In this document: in pieces, positions 16,684-24,285 of the stretch | Layout: the number at the start of each line of letters is the position of its first letter | How positions within the stretch are numbered: the first letter of the stretch is position 1 | DNA from: an uncultured Alistipes sp. | Lineage (GTDB): Bacteria; Bacteroidota; Bacteroidia; Bacteroidales; Rikenellaceae | Assembly: GCA_944321765.1 (NCBI GenBank) | Contig: CALUMQ010000037.1 | Location: 1-51,820, forward strand | Length of the DNA stretch: 51,820 bases | Direction of reading: 5' to 3' | Position numbers and translations under genes: made by a program | The notes under the pieces: generated by a model | Told to the model about the DNA's origin: nothing | The model's database searches: none | Seen by the model: only the letters and a program-made list of their open reading frames with translations

Positions 16684-18258
16684 CTAACGGCCCGAAAGCA
16701 TCAATTCCGGAGCGACACGCATCAGCATGGTCCCGGGAGCGAACACCGGTGGAATGTACGGTTCGGTAACACCCGTTTCGTAGTCGGTAGCCTTGCCCGG
16801 TTCGACAATGCGCAGATCGATCAGCGGCGGGACATCCAGGTTGTCGGGAATGTTGATCACGCCATCGGCGCTTCCGTCGACATTCGGATTGCCGCCCCAC
16901 GGATTGCGCATGGCGAACAAAGCATCCGGATCGGCCGAATGCATCAGCGTATAGGCATGGCCCGAAACCGTCTCGGTCCCGTCGACGGGAACCCCTCCGG
17001 GATTGAACCCGCCCACGACGATCTTGCCCAATTGCAGGCAGACACTCACGGCCCGCGCCAGCTGATCGTTCTCCAGCACGCCGCGGTCGAACGCGAAGCT
17101 GCTGCCGTTACCCGTGAAGAGCGGCGCCACCAGCTCGGTGCCGATTCCGTTGATATCGGGATTCACCTGATAGATGGCATTCCACTTCATGACGGCCTTT
17201 TCGAGAATCGTCGACCAGCAGGCTACGTTGTTCTTGCCGCTTGCCGCCTGGATCGTGCCGCCGGCATCGGCCAGGAACTTCGAACTGACGGCCACATCCA
17301 CCGGCTTTCCCTGGGGATCGAACATCGCCACCGTATAGGTCTTGTCACCGTTGTCGGTGATGAGTGACTTCACGAATCCCGGATGCACATAGGCAAACGA
17401 CGCAAATACAGCCACGGCACAGCAGTCGCCGATACCGTGCTGATTGACATCCGCCGGGCTGGGAACTCCCGCCGTGGGATAAAGCGTCACGCTGAACTCC
17501 TTCCAGTCGAGGTTTTCACGGTTCGTTGCCGGAACTTCGGGTTCGTTCGACGCATCGGCAAGCCAGGCGCGCTGTTCGTCGGTCGTTGCATCGTGGCCCG
17601 TATAATGCGATCCCATGGGCGTCGTGTTGCTGTCGGTAAAGCTGTAGGCGTACTCCATCAGATCGTCGATGTTCAGCCGCACCTCGGAGATGCTCAACTC
17701 CGCAATACGCGTTGCCGTGCCCGAGTTGTTCGATTCGATATCGAGCCGCAGATAACGATACGACCGCGTATTCACAAAGTCATACTTGACGGTCTGCTTG
17801 CGCCCCCCGAAGGTCTGGTTCTCACGACGGTCGAGCAGGATCCACGTCTTGCTGTCCGCCGAGCCGAACAAAGACCACGACTTCGGATCATTCGCGGCAT
17901 CCTGGGCAGACGACGTGAGCGAATAGGTGTTCACCGCAACAGCCTCGTTGCCGTTCCAAAGTATCGAGAAGGAGGTCTGCGGGGTGGCGAAGTCCGTATT
18001 GACGTTGTTGTCGACAAGCTGCGCGATGCCGCACCCCGACAGCGCGTCGGTAACCTCCGTAGAGAGCGTACCGCCCGAAGGCATGCGGGTATTCGACGAC
18101 AGCAGGCGTACCGAGGTGGGTTCGGGAGTCGGATCGGGTCCCTCCTCCGATGAATCGTCGGAGCAGGATATCGACAGGCTCAACGGCAGAAGCAGTGCGA
18201 AACTCAGAATGCCCTTCGCAAGCCACGGAAAAAGATCGGAGATCTGAATTTTTTTCAT
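16684..18258 (-). CDS. Lipoprotein with F5/8-type domain and calpain-like (C2) cysteine peptidase domain
   Basis: The 524-residue protein has a lipoprotein signal (lipid cysteine Cys32 in SLSISC) and an acidic Pro-rich linker. A discoidin/F5-8-type-C-like domain follows (about 50-195: DPKSWSLFGSADSKTWILL, RYLRLDIESN in two blocks). The C-terminal part reads as a papain-like calpain core: NQHGIGDCC with Cys279, SGHAYTL with His434, and MRNPWG with Asn452. These correspond to the QxxxGDCW, GHAY and RNPWG blocks of calpains, with 155 and 18 residues between them, near the family spacing. The usual Trp after the catalytic Cys is Cys280. A surface-anchored, ligand-binding peptidase is the likely role. 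It follows GH38 with a strong GC hairpin in the 91-base gap. Confidence 0.78.
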   Translation of the reverse strand: MKKIQISDLFPWLAKGILSFALLLPLSLSISCSDDSSEEGPDPTPEPTSVRLLSSNTRMPSGGTLSTEVTDALSGCGIAQLVDNNVNTDFATPQTSFSILWNGNEAVAVNTYSLTSSAQDAANDPKSWSLFGSADSKTWILLDRRENQTFGGRKQTVKYDFVNTRSYRYLRLDIESNNSGTATRIAELSISEVRLNIDDLMEYAYSFTDSNTTPMGSHYTGHDATTDEQRAWLADASNEPEVPATNRENLDWKEFSVTLYPTAGVPSPADVNQHGIGDCCAVAVFASFAYVHPGFVKSLITDNGDKTYTVAMFDPQGKPVDVAVSSKFLADAGGTIQAASGKNNVACWSTILEKAVMKWNAIYQVNPDINGIGTELVAPLFTGNGSSFAFDRGVLENDQLARAVSVCLQLGKIVVGGFNPGGVPVDGTETVSGHAYTLMHSADPDALFAMRNPWGGNPNVDGSADGVINIPDNLDVPPLIDLRIVEPGKATDYETGVTEPYIPPVFAPGTMLMRVAPELMLSGR

Positions 18259-18316
18259 GTCCTTGTGTTTTAGGTTCGTGGGTTCGGGGAACTACCCCAT
18301 TCGGTCCGGACGGACT

Positions 18317-18342
18317 CCGGTCCCGGATTGATCCGGGACCGG
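18317..18342 (-). other. GC-rich intercistronic hairpin between GH38 and C2 peptidase genes
   Basis: A perfect 12-bp palindrome (CCGGTCCCGGAT with ATCCGGGACCGG) has only two bases in the centre and no T run. It lies just after the GH38 stop. It is more likely an RNA-stability or partial-termination element than a full intrinsic terminator, because the C2 gene has no visible promoter of its own. Confidence 0.6.
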
Positions 18343-18349
18343 GCCCCCG

Positions 18350-21300
18350 TTAATAGACCGAAAATTCGTAAATGCGCACGGTGTTGCCCTCGCTCTGGTC
18401 GGGCTTCGTGACAAGCAGCCGTACGTAACGCGCCTGGACAGGCTCCGAAAGCAGGCGGTCGGTCTCCAGCTCCTTGTTGTCGAAGACCGTGTCGACCGTC
18501 TTCCACTCCTCGTCGGGCGTCATACGCACCTGGAGACTATACTCCTTGGTCGTGTAGTCGAGCGACTCCAGACCGGCGTGCATCACCGTCCAGCCGTGAA
18601 CGGTCTGTTCGGAACCCAGGTCCACCGTGATGAACTTGGGACGCGCTCCGCTGACGTCGCACCACTTCGTCTCGATATTGTCGTCCAGCGCCAGCTCGGC
18701 ACGCTCCGAACGGTTCACCTCGCCCGAACGCTCGGTCACCGGTTTCCCGAAGACGAGATTCTTGGTGAAAAGCGCCCCTTCGTCGGCACCCGTAATCGGG
18801 AGCGATACACGCAGCAGATCCTGCGCCGGAGTAATCGTATTCGTATGATCCTCGGCGGCCGTTACCGCGAAGACCACGATGCGCTGGTCGTCGGGAAGAA
18901 CCAGTTCGCGCGCACCGGCAGGAATGTCGATCGCCGTGCAGAACATGTAGGTGAACTCGTAGGGAACGTCCTCGTTACGGATCATATCGTGCGTGTGCGT
19001 GCCGCAGAAGAGGACATCGGCACCCTTGAGGTAGCCCTCCGTATGGTCCGTATGTCCCCACTGGCCGATGAAACCGCCGTAGTAGGGAACCAGTACGGGA
19101 TACTCCTTGCCGTCGACCGTGAAGGCGACCTCGTTGTCATGACGCGTCGAGGCGGCCACGATATAGAGCTTGTTGTAGTTACCCTCGGGCAGTGCGATGG
19201 TATCGCGACGGCACTTCACGCCGTTCTCGGCCTCCGGAGATCCGAACTCGAAGCGAACGCCCTTGAACTCGAGCGTCGTGGGGAAGAGTTCGGCGGCATA
19301 GGAGTTGCCCTTTCCGTCGAAGTTGGCGTCCGAACGGTAGGGGTTGTAGGAGGCGGTCTTCATGTTGAAGGGCAGCTCCACCGGAGCGCTTACGATCGGC
19401 GCAGCCTTCTGCTCCGGAGCCGCCAGACGAACCTTGAAGGTCTTCATCGCGAAGGGCTTGATCGTAAAGGTGAGGCGGTTGCCCGAGAACTTCACGTCGC
19501 CGATCTCATCCTCGATACCGTTGAGCTCCTTGGCCGAAACGATGTTGCCCGCGAAGGTCACCGTAGCCTCCTGAGCCTCCTTCCCCGAGGTCTCGTAGAA
19601 ACGAACCACATAGTCGTCCGACTTCTCGGCCTGCTTCAACGCACGCATGGCCACGTTCTCGTTCTGCGTCGAGGCGAACGAGAAGCTGCGGCCCAGCGCA
19701 CCCTTGTGCTTCTCGGCAACGAAGGCCGTCAGCGGCTGGTTGAGCACCTCGGCCTTCGAAACCGTGCGCCCGTTGCGGTAGTCGCCCTCATGCCCTACGA
19801 TCGAGTAGGTGAAGGTGTGGTGTCCGAAATCCTGATGATCCTGGTACGTGTAACCGCCCTGCGTCTTCGGCGTGTGGAGCAGCGTCAGACGGATCGTATG
19901 ATCGTTGGGCTTGTCCCAGCCGTACTTGCTGTCGTTGAGCACCGAAACGCCGTATGAGCCGTCCGTATCGGTCAGATCGGCCCACTGCTGTGCATAGACC
20001 TCATAGGCCGTCTCGGTATTGTTGCCGCGGGCCACGGAACCGACACCCAGGTCGTAGGTAGCCTTCGGGTTCGAGACGCTCAGCGGGAATTCGGCCTTCA
20101 GCAGCGCGTTGGTCGAGGCCCAGTCAACCTCGTTGCGGATGTCGATGCGGTCGTCCTGGCCCCCGTTGGTCAGCGTGACGTACTGGCGGAAGGTCGATTC
20201 GCCGTAGGTGCGCTCCACGCATACCGATGCACGGACCGGACCCTGCTCAACGACCGAGATCTTCACGTCGCCGGTTACCGAAACCGGCTCGGCGTCGACG
20301 GTCTTCTTCAGAATCTCCCAGGCCGGCCAGCTGAACGACTCGTTCTCGGTGAAGAGTGCCAGGCGGATGGCCTTGCCCTCGCGAACCAGCTCGCGGCCGT
20401 TGCGCTTGTCGACGATCGAACGGATGTCGCCGTTGGCGTCGAACGACACCTTGTAGATGCCGTTCTCAAGCGACGTCTCGCTGGCCTTCAGCGCCGAAGC
20501 GGCCTTCTGGCTGCCGCCCTGACGCACCTCGTAAACGGCATAACCCGTTGCGGGAACCGTAGCGCTGAAGAGCACGCGGAGCGAACCGTTCTCGAAGCCC
20601 AGCACCTGATGGGGAACCCGGGCGCCCTTGTCGTCATAGACGCTCACACGCTCGTTGCGGGCCGGAATCGTGGCCTCGACAACCTCCGTGACGGGGAAGC
20701 CCGCCGCGTTGTAGATCACCAGCGGCGTACCCTTCACATTGGTGTTCAGCGCACGCGACACGCCGCCGACCGACGTCGTCAGCACGTTGGCAAACTCCTG
20801 CAGCGACAGCAGCTCGTCGTTCCACGAAAATTCATAGGCGCGCGGAATGCTCGTACCCGTCAGGTCATCGTGGAACTGGTGCCAGATGAAGCGTTTCCAC
20901 GCCTCGGTCAGCGTCTGACGCGGATAGGCCACGGCACCCAGCCAGTCGGCAGCCACCGCACTGCGCTCGGCAGCATCGGCCATCTGCTCGTTGCGACGGT
21001 TGTAGTACTTCATCGCAGCCTGCGACGTATAGCAGCCCGTAGCGTGAACATCCATCAGCAGCTCGTCGTTCCAGACCGGAAGTTCGGGATGCTTGTCGAA
21101 GGGAAGATAATCCTTGTAGAGCTGGTCGCTCGTGGCGCTGATGATCTCCAGCGGTCCGTTGCCGTTGATGCCGGCCTCCACCGCACGCACCGACTCGATC
21201 GTCGGAGCGCCGCCCGTATCACCCGTGCCGTAATAGTGGTAGACGGTCTTGATCGGGCTGGCGGAAACCATGTTGATCAGAGACTTGTTCTTGCTCAGAT

Positions 21301-21967
21301 CCTCATAGCGCCATTTGGTCGTATAGTTGTGGGCATCCATCACCGCCATGATGCGCGATCCGTCGACGCCCTGCCACAGACCGATTTCGAAGGGAATCTT
21401 GCTGCCGTTGTCGTAGAACGGACGGTGACGCCACATCAGCTTCTGCGTCGAGAAACCGATCAGTCCGCAGTGCGAGGCGATCGTGGGGAGCGTCCACCCG
21501 AAGCCGAAGCAGTCGGGAAGGAAGATGTCCGTACCCTCGACACCGAACTCGTCCCGATAGAACAGCTGTCCGTAGAGGATGTTGCGCGTGAACGACTCCG
21601 CCGAAGGGATGTTCGGGTCGGTGGCGTCCCACGTGCTGCCGGTGATGTGCCAGCGCCCCTCGCGGATGTACTGCTTGATGAGCTCGTACTGATGAGGATA
21701 ATACTCCTTCATCCACTGGTACTTGATACCGCCCTCGAAGTTGAAGATGTAGTCGGGGTACATCGACAGCAGAAGCAGGTTCTGGTTCAGCGTCTTGGGG
21801 ATGTACTCCGAGATCGAACGCTGCACGTCCCAGTTCCACTGCGAATCGAAGTGGGCGTCGGAGACCATGTAAACCTTACCGGCCTTGCCGGAGGTCTGGT
21901 CCTGGGCCACGACCGCACCGCCGAAGGCGAACAGCGCCAGGCCCAACAAAAGGGTTCTTTTTTTCAT
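18350..21967 (-). CDS. Secreted GH38 alpha-mannosidase with C-terminal F5/8-type domain
   Basis: The 1205-residue enzyme has a signal peptide ending VVAQ. The GH38 N-terminal domain shows the zinc ligands His39 and Asp41 in SDAHFDSQWNWD, the proposed nucleophile Asp152 in LPDCFGFGWTLP, and HQFHDDLTGTS in the central helical bundle. The large C-terminal beta domains follow, and the last about 150 residues (LALDDNIETKWCDVSG, VDLGSEQTVHGW) form a discoidin-like carbohydrate-binding module. GH38 enzymes remove alpha-mannose from N-glycan-type structures. It is 41 bases downstream of the GH29 gene in the same unit and pairs functionally with the GH92 mannosidase nearby. Confidence 0.93.
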   Translation of the reverse strand: MKKRTLLLGLALFAFGGAVVAQDQTSGKAGKVYMVSDAHFDSQWNWDVQRSISEYIPKTLNQNLLLLSMYPDYIFNFEGGIKYQWMKEYYPHQYELIKQYIREGRWHITGSTWDATDPNIPSAESFTRNILYGQLFYRDEFGVEGTDIFLPDCFGFGWTLPTIASHCGLIGFSTQKLMWRHRPFYDNGSKIPFEIGLWQGVDGSRIMAVMDAHNYTTKWRYEDLSKNKSLINMVSASPIKTVYHYYGTGDTGGAPTIESVRAVEAGINGNGPLEIISATSDQLYKDYLPFDKHPELPVWNDELLMDVHATGCYTSQAAMKYYNRRNEQMADAAERSAVAADWLGAVAYPRQTLTEAWKRFIWHQFHDDLTGTSIPRAYEFSWNDELLSLQEFANVLTTSVGGVSRALNTNVKGTPLVIYNAAGFPVTEVVEATIPARNERVSVYDDKGARVPHQVLGFENGSLRVLFSATVPATGYAVYEVRQGGSQKAASALKASETSLENGIYKVSFDANGDIRSIVDKRNGRELVREGKAIRLALFTENESFSWPAWEILKKTVDAEPVSVTGDVKISVVEQGPVRASVCVERTYGESTFRQYVTLTNGGQDDRIDIRNEVDWASTNALLKAEFPLSVSNPKATYDLGVGSVARGNNTETAYEVYAQQWADLTDTDGSYGVSVLNDSKYGWDKPNDHTIRLTLLHTPKTQGGYTYQDHQDFGHHTFTYSIVGHEGDYRNGRTVSKAEVLNQPLTAFVAEKHKGALGRSFSFASTQNENVAMRALKQAEKSDDYVVRFYETSGKEAQEATVTFAGNIVSAKELNGIEDEIGDVKFSGNRLTFTIKPFAMKTFKVRLAAPEQKAAPIVSAPVELPFNMKTASYNPYRSDANFDGKGNSYAAELFPTTLEFKGVRFEFGSPEAENGVKCRRDTIALPEGNYNKLYIVAASTRHDNEVAFTVDGKEYPVLVPYYGGFIGQWGHTDHTEGYLKGADVLFCGTHTHDMIRNEDVPYEFTYMFCTAIDIPAGARELVLPDDQRIVVFAVTAAEDHTNTITPAQDLLRVSLPITGADEGALFTKNLVFGKPVTERSGEVNRSERAELALDDNIETKWCDVSGARPKFITVDLGSEQTVHGWTVMHAGLESLDYTTKEYSLQVRMTPDEEWKTVDTVFDNKELETDRLLSEPVQARYVRLLVTKPDQSEGNTVRIYEFSVY

Positions 21968-22008
21968 TCTTCAGATTATTTAGGTTCAAAGTCTGATTTG
22001 CGTATCAT

Positions 22009-23391
22009 TCATCGCCGCTCCAGATAGACCCCCAGTTCATCCACAAGGGGTGTATCGGAGGATTTCTCGATCGTCAGCCGCACGGCATCGCCCCACACCG
22101 TATCGAAACGGTGGATCTTGACCCGTCCGGAGCGGACCGGCACATCGATCGGATGCCACTCTCCGCAGAGACGGTACTCGAGGCGGTACGACTCGATGCG
22201 GCGCCCGCCGCCCTCGGTAAGAACGATCGTGTTCAGCGGCTGCTCCCCGTCGAGGTAGACCGTCAGCCAGGGAGTCTCCACCTCGGGATTCGAGACCCAC
22301 GACGAATCGAAGTCGTCATCGGTGGCGAGATCCATGATGGACATATCGTAGCTCCAGCTGCCATCCGCCGGACGGTGTTTGGCGAGGTTCGGGGAGATGA
22401 TGGGAGCCTCCGTCTCGGGAAGGTCGGCCACATGCCCGGGATTCTTCCACAGACGACCGATCTCCTTCAATGCTTCAAGCGCATTGTCATCGATACGCCC
22501 CTCGCGGTTCGGCGCCACGTTGAGCAGGAACGTGCAGTAGACGTCGCCCATCGGAACGATGTTCTCCGTAACCAGCTGCTCGGGCGACTTGACAGGCGTC
22601 GTCGGGAAGCTCTCCTTCCAGAACCAGTTGGCCTGAAGCGGCAGGCACGAAAGTGCCGGGAGGCGGTTCGACTCCTTCGAGATGTGTTGTCCGGCTCCCT
22701 GCTCGTAGGACTTGATGTCGGTGTAGAAGAGCCCCTCGGCAGGATATTTCGCCGCATTGAGATCCATGACCAGGCACTCGGGCTGCAGCGACTTGATCAG
22801 CCGGTAGATCTCCTCGAAGGGAATTTCGTCGTAGGAGATCCGCGACCACGGCGCGTCCCATCCGTCGATGATGAGCGCCTGGATCGGGCCGTAGTTCGTC
22901 AACAGCTCGCGCAGCTGCGCCTTGACAAGCTCCACATGCTCCCGAGTGATCCATCCCGGACGCAGGCGGTGGTGCGTGTCGAGAATCGAGTAGTAGAGCG
23001 CCACCCCGAGCCCCTCGGCACGGAAGGCATCGACATATTCGCGGACGACATCCCGTTTGCAGGGGCTGTTCATCACGTTGTAGGGCGTGGTTTCGGTCGC
23101 CCAGATGCAGAAACCGCTGTGGTGCTTGGTCGTCAGGCATCCGTAGGTCATGCCTGCCGAGCGGGCCGCCGCAGCCCACTGCCGGCAATCGAGGGCCGTG
23201 GGATTGAACAACTCCGGCGATGCATCGGGATCGGGCCAGTCCTGGTTCACATAGGTCGGCATGTTGAAATGAATGAACATACCGAACCGCGTATCGACAA
23301 ACTCCTGCTGCAGCTCATGAAGCGACCGTGGCCCGGCAGCCGTCAGATGTCCGGCAATCAGGCACGAAAAGATGCACAGCAGAGATCTCAT
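22009..23391 (-). CDS. Secreted GH29 alpha-L-fucosidase
   Basis: The product is 460 residues from the ATG at 23391, which starts a clean signal peptide (MRSLLCIFSCLIAGHLTAAG). Upstream ATGs at 23403 and 23406 are possible, but a TTG at 23424 lies inside the promoter -7 box and is excluded. GH29 motifs are TRFGMFIHFNM (His41), TTKHHSGFCIW (about 87-97) and the proposed nucleophile Asp176 in ALIIDGWDAPW, where many members have WFDG. A discoidin-like beta domain occupies about 330-460. The enzyme would remove alpha-fucose from glycans such as fucosylated N- or O-glycans. It is first in the GH29-GH38-C2 unit. Confidence 0.9.
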   Translation of the reverse strand: MRSLLCIFSCLIAGHLTAAGPRSLHELQQEFVDTRFGMFIHFNMPTYVNQDWPDPDASPELFNPTALDCRQWAAAARSAGMTYGCLTTKHHSGFCIWATETTPYNVMNSPCKRDVVREYVDAFRAEGLGVALYYSILDTHHRLRPGWITREHVELVKAQLRELLTNYGPIQALIIDGWDAPWSRISYDEIPFEEIYRLIKSLQPECLVMDLNAAKYPAEGLFYTDIKSYEQGAGQHISKESNRLPALSCLPLQANWFWKESFPTTPVKSPEQLVTENIVPMGDVYCTFLLNVAPNREGRIDDNALEALKEIGRLWKNPGHVADLPETEAPIISPNLAKHRPADGSWSYDMSIMDLATDDDFDSSWVSNPEVETPWLTVYLDGEQPLNTIVLTEGGGRRIESYRLEYRLCGEWHPIDVPVRSGRVKIHRFDTVWGDAVRLTIEKSSDTPLVDELGVYLERR

Positions 23392-23421
23392 CAAACTCTT
23401 CATCATGTTCAAATGTTCGGA

Positions 23422-23453
23422 CAAATATAACTATATTTTTTTAATAATACCAA
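23422..23453 (-). promoter_or_regulatory. Promoter of the GH29-GH38-C2 unit
   Basis: On the minus strand TATATTTG (23429-23422) fits TAnnTTTG, and TTG at 23453-23451 lies 21 bases upstream. The expected RNA start is about 20-30 bases before the candidate ATGs at 23391-23406. Confidence 0.6.
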
Positions 23454-23483
23454 TTCCCTACGTCGGGGCATCCTCGGACCGGG

Positions 23484-24263
23484 CTATTGGGCGATGTCGC
23501 CCACGGCGATCTGGTACTCCCGCCACAGCGAATCGATATCGTACTCCTCGCCCAGAATGTGTTTGATGGCGCCGTTGAACGACCACGGAATCACCTCCCG
23601 CGTACTGCGGTTGAACTTGCGCAAAAACTCCGGATCCTTGTTGTCGCGCAGCCACACGAAGAAATAGCCCGCCGTACGGTATCCGTCCATGTAGTTTCCG
23701 CCTTTGGGTCGAGCCCCGGGACCGAAACCTCCGTTGGCAACACGCACCGCATCGGCCATGCCCTCGATGAAGGCCCAGACCACCCGGCTCGTACCGTACG
23801 ATCCGATACCCTGCGGTTCGAGCTGATAGGCATGCGTCAGTTCATGAAGCAGCACGCCGCGGGTTTCGAAAAGGACCTTGTCCCGGTCGCCGTCGCGGAA
23901 CGAATTCTCGACATGACGCGTGCTGTAGAAGATATCGACATAGCCGTTTCCGCCACCCTTGGCCGAGATGCCCTCGACATCCTCCAGTGTGTAGTGAATG
24001 CGCCGTACGGTCGTGATGCTGTCCTCGGGAGAGTCATACAGCGTGGCCAGCACCGTGCGCGCCTGCTCGGCGATGTACGCCTCGGGATCGGAGATGATGC
24101 TGTGGTAAATCTCCGAACCGCGCGTCCCCGCAGCCTTGTCCTCGAAGACGATTTTTCCGACATTGTAGTTCGACCAGTCGGCTTCGGCCGACTGGGGTTT
24201 CATGGAACAGGCCGCAAGGCCCGCCAAAAAGAACAGGACGTAATAGAAGTAACTCTTTTTCAT
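23484..24263 (-). CDS. Basic-secretory-protein family zinc metallopeptidase, lipoprotein
   Basis: The 259-residue protein has a lipoprotein signal (Cys19 in GLAACS). Its core carries LLHELTHAYQ (His140, Glu141, His144) and, 22 residues later, FIEGMADAVRV (Glu167, Asp171). This is the arrangement of the plant and bacterial basic secretory protein peptidases (PF04450), in which HExxH binds zinc. Location at the cell surface or the periplasmic face follows from the lipobox. It starts 22 bases after the GH92 stop and so is co-transcribed with it. In this locus it would trim the polypeptide of a glycoprotein. Confidence 0.88.
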   Translation of the reverse strand: MKKSYFYYVLFFLAGLAACSMKPQSAEADWSNYNVGKIVFEDKAAGTRGSEIYHSIISDPEAYIAEQARTVLATLYDSPEDSITTVRRIHYTLEDVEGISAKGGGNGYVDIFYSTRHVENSFRDGDRDKVLFETRGVLLHELTHAYQLEPQGIGSYGTSRVVWAFIEGMADAVRVANGGFGPGARPKGGNYMDGYRTAGYFFVWLRDNKDPEFLRKFNRSTREVIPWSFNGAIKHILGEEYDIDSLWREYQIAVGDIAQ

Positions 24264-24285
24264 GAATGGTAGTTTTGAATCGTTG

